The notes beneath the pieces were generated by a model, which saw nothing but the letters and a program-made list of their open reading frames with translations, made no database searches and was not told the origin of the DNA. Below, piece after piece: positions 43,021-52,660 of a stretch of 64,000 bases of DNA. This stretch comes from JBCCGL01 sp039029275 (GTDB lineage Bacteria; Pseudomonadota; Gammaproteobacteria; JBCCGL01). Position 1 is the stretch's first letter. Each line of letters starts with the position of its first letter. The position numbers were made by a program, and so were the translations under genes. Location: NCBI GenBank assembly GCA_039029275.1, contig JBCCGL010000007.1, forward strand, positions 1 through 64,000, in the 5' to 3' direction.

Positions 43021-44402
43021 TGGTACAAAACGCGTTGGCTACGTGCAGCGTAAAGTAGCTGGCAGGTCAGTTTGTTTTGGCTGATGAAGTGGGCAACGTC
43101 TTTTGGTTTTCCGACAATTTGCGCAGCGCCTAAACCTTTTAGATCCCCCAAATCCTTGGCCAACTTTGCTTTTCCTGAACTATAAAACCGACCCGAGAAT
43201 GGTCTTTTGCCGACATAGAAAACGGGTGATGAGTCACGTGTGTTTTGCAACAAAAATTTGTCACTGTGCCTATCGTCCGCCCCTAGAAGCAAATAAGCAA
43301 CTAGCGTAAACATGATTGCTGGAGTGATTGCAGAAAGCCAAAGCATCGACTTTGGCGTGGATTTAGCGCCTCGTAGTAAAACTGCTATCAACAATCCCAA
43401 GGCGGGCAATCCCGGAAGAACGTAAGCGGGAAGGACGTTTCCTGAAAAAGTAAATAAAACCAGGGGTGAGATCATCCAGAAAATGGAGAAACTGAATAAT
43501 CCCGAGCACTGTCTTTCGATTGTTTTTAATTGATGGCGTTGACACCAAATGAGGATCGGCAAGATAAATGACCAGGGCAGCGCAGCAACTATCCAGAACA
43601 ACAGAATCGTGCCTCTTGGTTCGTCGTGAGCACTACCGTACAAATCACCTTCCCAGCCTGAAACGAGAAAGCGATTGAAATGCTCGCCAACGATGAAGTA
43701 GTCAAGGAATCCTGGCGTGGCTCTTTCCGCCATCCAGTACCAAGGCACGGCGATCAGTAGCATGAGTAAGATTCCTGAAATTAGAGGAATTCGACTGATC
43801 AAGACGGGAATTGCATCTCGTACACCGTGCTGCAATAACATCCACGGAACGACCGCTAGCCCGACCAATATCAAAATTAACGGCCCCTTCGCCAATAGCC
43901 CGAGTCCTAGACCGATAAAGCCCAGGTACCCGAACTTTTTGTTACCTCGGTAGGCGAGGTAAAAACCCGTCATCGAAAGTGTCATGCAAAGAGTCAACAC
44001 CATGTCGGTCATTACAGCGCCAGCTGCGATATAAAACATTAAACAGCTCGTGGCTGCTAAGGATGCATACAGAGTGTTGATATTTTGGGTTTTTGCAAAA
44101 AAACCTAAACACGCAACAACAAAGACAGCCATAAGCCAATGGGGTGCTCTAATTGCAAACTCGTTAACGCCAAGTGTTTCGATGGACAGTGCGCTCAACC
44201 ATAAAAACAAGGGGGGTTTGCCCCAGAACGGAACGTCATAGTCAATTTGTGGGGTCAGCCAGTTGCCGGTTTCTACCATCAAACGCGCCATTTCGCCGTA
44301 ACGCGCTTCAGTAGTATCCATGAGCGGATAAACAGCAAGCGTAAGTAATCGCGCCAGCAATATAAAGCACAGAAAGAACCAGAGCGATCGCGTTGTAATC
44401 AT
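43008..44402 (-). CDS. ArnT/PMT-like polyprenyl-phosphate-sugar glycosyltransferase
   Basis: 464 residues, about ten to eleven membrane helices. The N-terminal periplasmic loop carries the PMT_2 catalytic motif MDTTEARYGEMARLM with Asp and Glu/Arg, followed by VPFWGKPPLFLWLSAL, both characteristic of the ArnT/GT83 and related families that move a sugar from polyprenyl phosphate to an outer-leaflet acceptor such as lipid A or O-antigen. Overlaps the GtrB-like gene by 4 bp and the GtrA gene by 13 bp. The sugar and acceptor are unknown; it need not be aminoarabinose. Confidence 0.85.
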   Translation of the reverse strand: MITTRSLWFFLCFILLARLLTLAVYPLMDTTEARYGEMARLMVETGNWLTPQIDYDVPFWGKPPLFLWLSALSIETLGVNEFAIRAPHWLMAVFVVACLGFFAKTQNINTLYASLAATSCLMFYIAAGAVMTDMVLTLCMTLSMTGFYLAYRGNKKFGYLGFIGLGLGLLAKGPLILILVGLAVVPWMLLQHGVRDAIPVLISRIPLISGILLMLLIAVPWYWMAERATPGFLDYFIVGEHFNRFLVSGWEGDLYGSAHDEPRGTILLFWIVAALPWSFILPILIWCQRHQLKTIERQCSGLFSFSIFWMISPLVLFTFSGNVLPAYVLPGLPALGLLIAVLLRGAKSTPKSMLWLSAITPAIMFTLVAYLLLGADDRHSDKFLLQNTRDSSPVFYVGKRPFSGRFYSSGKAKLAKDLGDLKGLGAAQIVGKPKDVAHFISQNKLTCQLLYAARSQRVLYHCRT

Positions 44403-45406
44403 GCTCGATTTTCCAGCTGTGCAGATTCCTGAGAAATCTCATGTACTGAGCGAACGACATACAAAGGGCGTTGCTTGGTCTCAATAAAAATACGACCGAT
44501 GTATTCGCCCAGTACGCCAATGGTAATTAATTGAACGCCGCCTAGAGCTAATTGAACCACCATCATAGATGGGTATCCGGTGATCGGTTCTCCAATTATC
44601 AGGGTTTTGAAAACGACAATTGCACCGTAAGCGAAAGCTGATACGGCAATACCAACACCGGCAATTGTTGCTAGGCGTAGGGGCCTGATTGAAAAGGCGG
44701 TGATGCCATCGATGGCCAGTCCCAACAACTTGAAGTAATCCCACTTTGTTTCGCCACTAAATCGCGGGTCTCGGTCATAGGGGAGGGTAACCTGCTTGAA
44801 TCCGGGCCAGGTGAACAACCCCTTCATGTAACGGTTTCTTTCCTTAAGCATAGTGATGTGATCCACTACGTTGCGACTGAGCAATCTAAAATCACCGGTG
44901 TTTTCTGGAATGTGGGTTTTGGCAAGCTTGTTCAGTGCACGATAAAACACCGCCGCTGAAAACCTCTTAAACCTGCTTTCACCATGGCGTACACGACGCT
45001 GCATATTGACGACATCAAATCCTGACTTACTGTGCCGTAACATCTCGGGAATGAGCTCGGGCGGGTCTTGCAGGTCGGCGTCAATCACAATGACTGATTG
45101 ACCTTGGCAATGATCAAGTCCCGCACTCATAGCTGCTTCTTTGCCAAAATTGCGACTCAGATCGATACAGGTCATAGTGTTTGCACCTGGATCAAAATTT
45201 GCCAAAAGCTCGCGACTTTTGTCTGTGCTTCCATCATCTACATAAATGATTTCGCACGACTCCGGAATTACATCGAGTACCGCGCGGAGCCGCTGATGAA
45301 AAACCGGTAAAACGTCCTCTTCATTCAAAAAAGGAACGATCACGGAGAGGCAACACGTTTCTTTTTGTTTAGGGATGTTTGATACTTTGTTCAAAGTTGA
45401 TTGCAC
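44399..45406 (-). CDS. GtrB/DPM1-like polyprenyl-phosphate glycosyltransferase
   Basis: 335 residues. Family-2 glycosyltransferase: LSVIVPFLNEEDVLPVF, IYVDDGSTDKSREL (first Asp pair), IDADLQDPPELIPEM (DxD metal site), and the GtrB-type region FRLLSRNVVDHI and RDPRFSGETKWDYFKLLGLA. Two C-terminal transmembrane helices follow (about 235-258 and 268-292), with a cytoplasmic tail. It charges undecaprenyl phosphate with a sugar that the ArnT-like protein uses after flipping. The start is GTG; a TTG nearby is an alternative. Confidence 0.88.
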   Translation of the reverse strand: MQSTLNKVSNIPKQKETCCLSVIVPFLNEEDVLPVFHQRLRAVLDVIPESCEIIYVDDGSTDKSRELLANFDPGANTMTCIDLSRNFGKEAAMSAGLDHCQGQSVIVIDADLQDPPELIPEMLRHSKSGFDVVNMQRRVRHGESRFKRFSAAVFYRALNKLAKTHIPENTGDFRLLSRNVVDHITMLKERNRYMKGLFTWPGFKQVTLPYDRDPRFSGETKWDYFKLLGLAIDGITAFSIRPLRLATIAGVGIAVSAFAYGAIVVFKTLIIGEPITGYPSMMVVQLALGGVQLITIGVLGEYIGRIFIETKQRPLYVVRSVHEISQESAQLENRA

Positions 45407-45731
45407 TTCCGGCTAGCCAATATTTTTTGTCAATCGGAGCTTTGCTTTTTCGCTTGACCAAACACTGTTTACGTTGCGCTGATTTCTCGGCTGAATCCAT
45501 ATATGTAATCGAACGCTTGATTCGGCCCGCTGATTAAAGTCGGCAGTGTATTAACCTCCATGTCACATCTTCGTCACTCGCATTACCAAGAGTGTGCAGT
45601 CTTACCTCACTGCAATATTGAGAACCGACAAGACGGATGTCATCAATTTGCGTGACGAAAACGTGACAATGCGCTTGGTATGCTTGAACGGTAAATAACT
45701 TTGCGTTGGATATTCCGGTGGAGGTCAAACA
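45407..45731. other. Divergent promoter region with two GTGAC-repeat boxes
   Basis: About 325 bp between the GtrB-like gene and the MipA-like gene. It contains two copies of a direct repeat GTGAC-N6-GTGACA in opposite orientation: TGTCACATCTTCGTCAC (45561-45577) and GTGACGAAAACGTGACA (45652-45668). Tandem half-sites one helical turn apart are how OmpR-type response regulators bind. No clear -35/-10 pair could be assigned. Confidence 0.5.
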
Positions 45732-46568
45732 TTGAAGATAACCGTGTACCGAAAAGTCGCTGCGGTATTCACATTTGCGTGCCTGTTGTACAGCTTGCCG
45801 GTGTTGGCGGGCGACAAGGCACCACTTGTTCCGCTTCCAAGTATGCCTGACTACACTGGCGGCGAGGGCTGGGGTGTCGCACTCGGTGTTGGAATTGAAT
45901 ACGAAGGTGCCTACGAAGGCTCTGACAATTATGGTGTCGAGTTGGACCCGAATGTGACCAACCAGTATCGGTTCGGAAATCAAATGATTTATCAGGAAGG
46001 CGTTGAGTTTGCGTATCGAAATCTTATCGAAGATCAATGGCTAATTACCGCCGGTGCGTATTATGAAGATGGATTAGCACCCGACGATTCAGACGATGAT
46101 TTCCTCGAAGGAATAGAAGAGCGCGACGCGGTTTTTTCTGTATTTTTTGAAACCAAGCATGCGTTTGATCCGATGTGGAAGAACTGGATTGCCGCGCGTT
46201 ACCTGACCGGGCCATCTGATTTCGGTTGGTGGGCGGAGATTACTGCTGGCCATCGATTTTCTGATTCGGCAGACGGGTCTGGCACCGAAGCCTGGTTTTA
46301 CTACAGCTATGGCGATGCAGATTTTTTCAACAGAGGCTTTGGCGTGACTGCTGAGGATGCTGCGAACAGTGGGTTGACCGAGACCGATCTCAGCGGAGGC
46401 TCGCGCTCGCTGGGATTTTTTGTCACGGATCGTCGGCAGCTGACTGATAGCATCCAGCTGATCTCGAAGCTCGGTACCGAATTCTACAGCAGTGAAATTC
46501 GTAAGAGTCCGATCGCCCAGGACGATTACAAACTTGAATTGGGCACCGTGCTGGTTTGGCATTTCTGA
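45732..46568 (+). CDS. MipA/OmpV family outer-membrane protein
   Basis: 278 residues starting from TTG at 45732, supported by GGAGG seven bases upstream. Signal peptide of about 26 residues ending LPVLAGD. The mature part consists of short amphipathic strands, with GGEGWGVALGVGIEYEGAYEGSD at the N-terminus and a terminal Phe (LVWHF), as expected for a beta-barrel. MipA was described as a scaffold for murein-synthesis proteins, and OmpV-like members are osmo- or metal-responsive porins. The downstream multicopper oxidase and the shared spacing suggest a copper- or envelope-stress-linked unit. Confidence 0.88.
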   Translation: MKITVYRKVAAVFTFACLLYSLPVLAGDKAPLVPLPSMPDYTGGEGWGVALGVGIEYEGAYEGSDNYGVELDPNVTNQYRFGNQMIYQEGVEFAYRNLIEDQWLITAGAYYEDGLAPDDSDDDFLEGIEERDAVFSVFFETKHAFDPMWKNWIAARYLTGPSDFGWWAEITAGHRFSDSADGSGTEAWFYYSYGDADFFNRGFGVTAEDAANSGLTETDLSGGSRSLGFFVTDRRQLTDSIQLISKLGTEFYSSEIRKSPIAQDDYKLELGTVLVWHF

Positions 46569-46593
46569 AACTACACGCGCTTGAGGCTTGCGC

Positions 46594-48102
46594 ATGACGT
46601 TTAACCGATCTCGCCGACGATTTCTTGCGCAAGGCTTTGCGCTGGCAAGTGCCCCTTATTGTTTACCACTTTTAGCACAACACGTCTCACCCGATTTGCC
46701 GATACCAGATCTTCTGGATGGAAGATCTGGGGACCCGCTAACTCTGGAGATACGATCAGGTCAGTGGTCTTTCATACCCGGATTTAAGACACACACTATG
46801 GGTTTTAATCAGGGTTTCCTGGGGCCAACAATCAGAACGCGCAAAAACAGTGAACTCAACTTGCACTATCTCAACAAGCTGAATGAGGGAGTTGCCGTCC
46901 ACGGACATGGGCTGCATGTTCCGGGGAGTGTCGATGGTGGGCCCCATTTAGAGATACCGCAGGGTGAAGTTTGGAGTCCTTCGATTTCAATTGTGCAGCC
47001 CGCAGCGACTTGCTGGTATCACTCGCACACGCATCATAAATCTGGCAGCCAAACCTACCGGGGATTGGCTGGAATGATGATCATCGATGACGACGATTCC
47101 GACGCGATGGACTTGCCTAGCCGATATGGAATCGACGATCTTCCGATCATCATTCAGGACAAGACCTTTGATGAACAGGGCCAACTCGTTTACTCGCTCT
47201 ACGACGCGGGGCACGACGGTTGGTTTGGTGAAACCGTTGTTATCAATGGTGCGATAAATCCGCTTGCACGGGTTCCTGCTGGTAAGGTTCGCCTCCGCTT
47301 GCTGAACGGTGCTAACGCTCGATTCTACATAGTGACATTCGCGGATAATCGGGTTTTTCACAAGATTGCGAGTGACGGCGGATTGCTAAAATCGCCGGTT
47401 CCACTAACCACCATGGAAATAGCGCCCGGTGAGCGGTGTGAGATCATTGTCGATATGGCCGACGGTAAACCCGCTGAGATGCTGACCCTGTTTGAGGATG
47501 ATGTTGATCAGGACGAGCAGGGCCTGCTAAGCGGTATGCTCAATCTGTTTGCTGACTCGGAGAGTGCGAGCAAACCCGTTTCGTTAACACTGCGCGTAGA
47601 TCCGGGGTTGGCAAGCAACACCGCGCCGCTGCCTGAAAATCTGGCAGATATTGCGCGTCCTCTCGAAAGCGAGATTGAGCGTACCCGGGAGTTTTTGCTG
47701 ACAATGGAAATGAACGATGAGAATGAGTCAACAGAGGAGCATGCTGATCAAGCGTCTCATGCTGCAATGGATATGGGCATCAACGGAGTCTCAATGAACA
47801 TGGATGTAATCAATGAGCGTGTCGAGAAGGGTGTTTGGGAGCGTTGGCGCGTCAAATCCGATATGGGGGAGCACCCGTTCCATGTGCACGGGTGTTCCTT
47901 CCTTGTCGAGACCGTGGAGGGCGAACCTGCGCCGCCCAGGCATCAGGGATGGAAGGACGTAGTGGTAACAGATGATGATGGTTGGTCAGAATTCGTTGTG
48001 CGATTTGATCACACAGCCGATGAGCAAACACCGTATATGTACCACTGCCACATTCTCGAACACGAGGATCGCGGAATGATGGGGCAGTTTACGGTTGCCT
48101 AG
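46594..48102 (+). CDS. Tat-exported multicopper oxidase (CueO/CopA-like)
   Basis: 502 residues from ATG 46594, which has GAGG seven bases upstream. The twin-arginine signal SRRRFLAQGFALASA marks export of a folded, copper-loaded protein. All four copper-ligand clusters are intact: VHGHGLHVPG, WYHSHTHHKSG, HPFHVHGCSF and MYHCHILEHEDRGMMG (type 1 Cys flanked by the His pair). A short Met-rich and His-rich segment (residues about 375-400: HAAMDMGINGVSMNMDV) resembles the CueO substrate-copper loop. Probably oxidises cuprous copper in the periplasm, as CueO does. It follows the MipA-like gene by 25 bp, so co-transcription is likely. Confidence 0.93.
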   Translation: MTFNRSRRRFLAQGFALASAPYCLPLLAQHVSPDLPIPDLLDGRSGDPLTLEIRSGQWSFIPGFKTHTMGFNQGFLGPTIRTRKNSELNLHYLNKLNEGVAVHGHGLHVPGSVDGGPHLEIPQGEVWSPSISIVQPAATCWYHSHTHHKSGSQTYRGLAGMMIIDDDDSDAMDLPSRYGIDDLPIIIQDKTFDEQGQLVYSLYDAGHDGWFGETVVINGAINPLARVPAGKVRLRLLNGANARFYIVTFADNRVFHKIASDGGLLKSPVPLTTMEIAPGERCEIIVDMADGKPAEMLTLFEDDVDQDEQGLLSGMLNLFADSESASKPVSLTLRVDPGLASNTAPLPENLADIARPLESEIERTREFLLTMEMNDENESTEEHADQASHAAMDMGINGVSMNMDVINERVEKGVWERWRVKSDMGEHPFHVHGCSFLVETVEGEPAPPRHQGWKDVVVTDDDGWSEFVVRFDHTADEQTPYMYHCHILEHEDRGMMGQFTVA

Positions 48103-48205
48103 ATAGATCAATCTCGTGAAAGCGGAAAACTACCTATCACGGAATGTTGTCCATACATGGGAATCAACCAGCCGCACAAGTTCTCAATCCACAAAATCTA
48201 TAAAC

Positions 48206-48228
48206 GAAAAAACCACCGCAAGGGTGGT
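48206..48228 (-). terminator. Rho-independent terminator of ssrA
   Basis: On the reverse strand ACCACC, a CTTGC loop and GGTGGT are followed by TTTTTT. It lies 13 bp beyond the tmRNA 3' end. Confidence 0.85.
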
Positions 48229-48240
48229 TCGTTCGTTTAT

Positions 48241-48613
48241 TGGTGGAGGCGGCGGGAATCGAACCCGCGTCCGAAAGCACTCTGCCTTTGGTACTACATG
48301 CTTAGTTTCGTCTTTGGTTTTAACCCCTCAAACCCCGACGAACAGGGGAGAGAGCGGCGATCCTCTAGAGTTTTAACGAATCCGGTCGAGGCGTCCTTCT
48401 CCGCGATCCTGTCGCTGTCGCACCCGCGCCGAATGACAGGCAAGACGGCATCGGGTTAGAACTCACTTAAAAGAAAGAATAGTTTCGATTAAGCGGCCAG
48501 TGCGTAGTTGTCGTCGTTGGCAACTATTAAGTTTACAGCTAATTTTACGAGGTCATCTGCCCCTCGGCATGCACCTCCGGTTTTGCCACCCTCGTCGAAG
48601 CCAGGTCGCCCCC
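48241..48613 (-). ncRNA. ssrA: tmRNA
   Basis: About 373 nt, one-piece type. The 5' end GGGGGCG pairs with CGCCTCC before the 3' ACCA, giving the seven-base-pair acceptor stem, and the T-arm reads GGGAATCGAACCC on the plus strand. The mRNA-like part encodes the tag ANDDNYALAA (48521 down to 48492) ending in TAA (48489-48491). The C-terminal ALAA is the proteolysis signal recognised by ClpXP/ClpAP. It rescues stalled ribosomes with SmpB, which is not in the window. Positions were fixed from the stem pairing and CCA end. Confidence 0.95.
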
Positions 48614-48684
48614 ATTGGAAGTGCGAATTGTAGTGCAATTCGATTATAATTGCGCGCCTGCGATATGAACCTCCCTGTGCTGAA

Positions 48685-51600
48685 ATGCTGATTCTTTCGG
48701 GCGCTCCCGCGCTTTCTGATTTCCGTCGCGACGGCCTGCTCGCCGATCTTCACAACGCCGACAGCTCGATCACCGCGTTAACCGCCAACTTTATCTATTT
48801 GCTCGATATCGAAGGCGATCTGGCCGAGGCTGATCACGGCAAAGTGCTGGGTTTGCTCGAAGCGCGTACGGATACGCATGCAGACAAAAGTGCGATGCAG
48901 ATGCTGGTATTGCCGCGCGTCGGCACCATCTCGCCATGGTCGTCCAAGGCAACGGACATTCTGCACAACTGCGGGCTCACAAACGTCCGCCGCGTCGAGA
49001 GAGGGGTCCGATATGCGATTGTTTCGTCGAGCGACGTGCAAGCCGAATCACTGATCAATGTTAAGTCGCTGCTGCATGACCGGATGACCGAATCGGTGTT
49101 CGATCAAATCGACGATGCTGAAGTGCTTTTCGAACAACAAGCCGCGCGCGAACTGCAAACCGTGCCTGTGAGCGCGTCCGGGCGAGATGCGCTGGTCACG
49201 GCAAATATGGATTTAGGTCTGGCGCTATCTGAGGATGAACTGGATTATTTGCACGAAAGCTTCACGCAGATGGAGCGCGACCCGACCGATGTCGAGCTGA
49301 TGATGTTTGCGCAAGCAAACTCGGAGCATTGTCGGCACAAGATTTTCAACGCCGACTGGACCATCGACGGCGAAGATCAGTCAACGTCGTTGTTCGGCAT
49401 GATCCGCAACACCTATAATCAATCCCCCAACAATATTCTCTCGGCCTACAGCGACAACGCCGCGGTAATTGCGGGCGGGCAGGGTGAGCGGTTTTTCCCT
49501 TCGACCGACAGGCACGAGTACACGCGTACAAGCGAGTCGATCGAGATTCAGATCAAGGTTGAAACCCACAATCACCCGACTGCAATTTCGCCATTCCCCG
49601 GGGCGGCGACCGGGAGTGGCGGCGAAATTCGTGATGAGGGTGCAACCGGACGTGGCGCCAAACCCAAGGGGGGGCTGTGCGGGTTTAGCGTGTCGAACTT
49701 GCGAATTCCCGGATTCGAACAGCCGTGGGAGCAGGACTTTGGCAAACCCTCGCGCATCAGCTCGGCCTTCGACATCATGATCGACGGCCCGATTGGTGCC
49801 GCAGCCTTCAACAACGAATTTGGCCGTCCGAATCTCTGCGGCTATTTCCGCACCTATGAGGCGCAAGTCGACTTTCCGAGCGGTGCTGAGCTGCGCGGTT
49901 ATCACAAGCCGATCATGATCGCGGGTGGATTGGGCAACATACGCCCGGTACACGTCGACAAGCAGCAGTTTGATTCCGGTACGCACATCGTCGTGCTGGG
50001 TGGCCCCGCCATGCTCATCGGACTTGGGGGTGGTGCCGCGTCAAGCGTCTCCAGCGGCAGCAGCAGCGAGAACCTCGATTTTGCCTCGGTGCAGCGCGGT
50101 AATCCGGAAATGCAGCGCCGCTGTCAGGAGGTAATCGACGCGTGTAACGCGATGGGCAAACACACGCCGATTGTTTCGATTCACGATGTAGGCGCCGGTG
50201 GCCTTTCCAACGCACTGCCCGAACTGATTAACGACGCCGAACGTGGCGCGGAATTCGCCTTGCGCAAAATCCCGAACGATGAACCCGGCATGTCGCCGAT
50301 GGAAATCTGGTGTAACGAGGCGCAGGAGCGCTACGTGCTCGCGATTTCTGCTAACGATATCGATCAATTTATCGCCATTTGCGAGCGCGAACGGTGCCCG
50401 TACGCGGTGCTGGGCGAGGCAACGGAAAGTCGCGACCTCAAAGTCAGCGACAGCAAATTCGATGCACAACCGGTCGACATGCCGCTCGAAGTATTGCTGG
50501 GTAAACCGCCCAAAATGCATCGCAACGTTGCGCGACGCGACTTCGCACAGACGCCATTTGAACTCGGCGACATTGCTCTTGAAGACGCGATCAATCGCGT
50601 CCTGCGCCTGCCGACTGTGGCGAGTAAAAACTTCCTCATTACTATCGGTGATCGCACGGTTACCGGTCAAATCCATCGCGACCAACTTGTCGGCTGTCGG
50701 CAAATGCCGGTGAGCGACTGCGCCGTTACCGTATCGGATTACGACGGTTATCGTGGCGAGGCGATGTCGATGGGTGAACGTACACCGCTGGCGCTGATCA
50801 ATCCGGCCGCGTCGGGCCGCATGGCGATAGGTGAGGCGATAACGAATATCGCGGGGTGCGCCATTGACAAGCTCGGCGACATTAAATTGTCTGCGAACTG
50901 GATGGCCGCTGCCGGTCACACCGGAGAAGATGCGGCGTTGTTCGATACTGTGCGGGCTGTGGGTGAGGAGCTATGCCCGACACTTGGGATCGCAATTCCG
51001 GTGGGAAAAGACTCGCTGTCGATGAAAACAGTCTGGCAATCGCACGACGGCGATGAGCGTGAAATGACGGCACCCTTGTCCCTGATCGTCTCGGCGTTTA
51101 CGCCGGTTGAAGACGTGCGTAAGACCCTGACACCGGCGCTGATCGCAGACGACGAAACCGAATTGCTGCTGATCGATCTCGGCAACAAGCAAAACCGTAT
51201 GGGCGGGTCGGCGCTGGCACAGGTGTTCAAACAACTCGGCAATGAGTCCCCTGACGTTGACGATGCGAATCAGCTAAAAGCGTTTTTTGCCGCCTTACAA
51301 ACGCTCAACAACGACGGGATGCTGCTCGCGTATCACGACCGCTCAGACGGTGGTGTGCTGACAACGCTTTGCGAGATGGCATTTGCCGGGGACATCGGAA
51401 TCGACATTCAGATTCCCGCCAACGTCGACGCCTTGCCGTTTTTGTTCAATGAAGAACTCGGTGGCGTTATCCAAATCAGGCGGTCAGACAAGGCGCAGGT
51501 GTTTCAGGTGCTGGGATTGCTTGGGCTGGACGCGCTCACCAGCGCTATCGCTTCGACCAATAGCGCCGGAATCATCAATATTCACCAGGGGGACGCCTCG

Positions 51601-52557
51601 CTTTTCACGGCGTCAACGAACCACCTGCGTGCCACATGGTGGGAAACGAGCTACCGGATGCAGCGATTGCGCGATAACCCGAAGTGCGCGGATCAGGAAA
51701 TGGAACTGGTGCAAGGTGATGACCCCGGAATGTCGCCGTCACTGAGTTTTGATCCGAACGAAAACATTGCGGCTCCTGCTATCGCCTCAGGCGTTCGCCC
51801 CAAGATTGCCGTGCTGCGCGAGCAGGGCGTTAACAGCCACGTTGAGATGGCAGCGGCGTTCACCCGCGGGGGCTTCGCCGCCTATGACGTCCACATGAGC
51901 GACATAATCGAAGGACGTGTGTCACTGACAGACTATCGTGGGCTGGTTGCGTGTGGCGGATTCTCATACGGAGACGTGCTCGGCGGCGGCGGCGGATGGG
52001 CAGCGACCGTTTTACACAATGCGCGTGCTAAAGACGAATTTGCCCGGTTTTTTGACCGCAGCGACACCTTTGGTCTCGGTGTGTGCAACGGCTGTCAGAT
52101 GATGGCGCGGCTGCGCGACATGATTCCTGGTGCATCAAACTGGCCATTGTTTTTACGCAACGAATCAGAGCAGTACGAGTCGCGGGTTGCGACGGTCAAC
52201 GTACGCGAGACGAATTCAGTATTTTTTGCGGGCATGGCCGGATCGCGCATTCCTATCGCGGTCGCACACGGCGAGGGCAAGGCGATGTTTCGAACCGCCG
52301 AAGCAAAATTTCACGCACAGGTTGCGCTCGAATTTGTCGACAACAATGGCGCGACCACACAACACTATCCTCTCAACCCCAACGGGAGCCCAGACGGAAT
52401 TACTGGACTCTGCAATGAGGACGGTCGTTTCACCATAATGATGCCGCACCCCGAGCGCGTATTCCGCACCGTGATCAATTCATGGCACCCCGCCGATTGG
52501 CCTGAGGACGGGCCGTGGATGCGCATGTTCTATAACGCGCGCGAGTGGGTGGGGTAA
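48685..52557 (+). CDS. purL: Phosphoribosylformylglycinamidine synthase
   Basis: 1290 residues, the long single-chain gammaproteobacterial form (E. coli 1295). It converts FGAR to FGAM with glutamine in purine synthesis. The N-terminal PurS-like part is followed by two AIRS-like halves (for example MFAQANSEHCRHKIFNA, KVETHNHPTAISPFPGAATG, SIHDVGAGGLSNALPEL). The C-terminal glutaminase has the nucleophile Cys in LGVCNGCQMMARL and the His-Glu pair near MPHPERVFR. It is divergent from ssrA; ATTATAAT at about 48646-48653 is palindromic and could serve as -10 for both directions. Confidence 0.97.
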   Translation: MLILSGAPALSDFRRDGLLADLHNADSSITALTANFIYLLDIEGDLAEADHGKVLGLLEARTDTHADKSAMQMLVLPRVGTISPWSSKATDILHNCGLTNVRRVERGVRYAIVSSSDVQAESLINVKSLLHDRMTESVFDQIDDAEVLFEQQAARELQTVPVSASGRDALVTANMDLGLALSEDELDYLHESFTQMERDPTDVELMMFAQANSEHCRHKIFNADWTIDGEDQSTSLFGMIRNTYNQSPNNILSAYSDNAAVIAGGQGERFFPSTDRHEYTRTSESIEIQIKVETHNHPTAISPFPGAATGSGGEIRDEGATGRGAKPKGGLCGFSVSNLRIPGFEQPWEQDFGKPSRISSAFDIMIDGPIGAAAFNNEFGRPNLCGYFRTYEAQVDFPSGAELRGYHKPIMIAGGLGNIRPVHVDKQQFDSGTHIVVLGGPAMLIGLGGGAASSVSSGSSSENLDFASVQRGNPEMQRRCQEVIDACNAMGKHTPIVSIHDVGAGGLSNALPELINDAERGAEFALRKIPNDEPGMSPMEIWCNEAQERYVLAISANDIDQFIAICERERCPYAVLGEATESRDLKVSDSKFDAQPVDMPLEVLLGKPPKMHRNVARRDFAQTPFELGDIALEDAINRVLRLPTVASKNFLITIGDRTVTGQIHRDQLVGCRQMPVSDCAVTVSDYDGYRGEAMSMGERTPLALINPAASGRMAIGEAITNIAGCAIDKLGDIKLSANWMAAAGHTGEDAALFDTVRAVGEELCPTLGIAIPVGKDSLSMKTVWQSHDGDEREMTAPLSLIVSAFTPVEDVRKTLTPALIADDETELLLIDLGNKQNRMGGSALAQVFKQLGNESPDVDDANQLKAFFAALQTLNNDGMLLAYHDRSDGGVLTTLCEMAFAGDIGIDIQIPANVDALPFLFNEELGGVIQIRRSDKAQVFQVLGLLGLDALTSAIASTNSAGIINIHQGDASLFTASTNHLRATWWETSYRMQRLRDNPKCADQEMELVQGDDPGMSPSLSFDPNENIAAPAIASGVRPKIAVLREQGVNSHVEMAAAFTRGGFAAYDVHMSDIIEGRVSLTDYRGLVACGGFSYGDVLGGGGGWAATVLHNARAKDEFARFFDRSDTFGLGVCNGCQMMARLRDMIPGASNWPLFLRNESEQYESRVATVNVRETNSVFFAGMAGSRIPIAVAHGEGKAMFRTAEAKFHAQVALEFVDNNGATTQHYPLNPNGSPDGITGLCNEDGRFTIMMPHPERVFRTVINSWHPADWPEDGPWMRMFYNAREWVG

Positions 52558-52660
52558 TTATTGGCGAAAAGGGAACTTACTGACGGAATCAGGTTCTATA
52601 CTGCATTCTTAACGCGCTGCAAGTCGCTTTAAAAATCGCATGCCGGAGTGCTCATCAATC

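Noticed and set aside
50041..50919. 292-codon reverse frame opposite purL
   Set aside because: Shadow of the purL coding region; no domain or ribosome-binding site.
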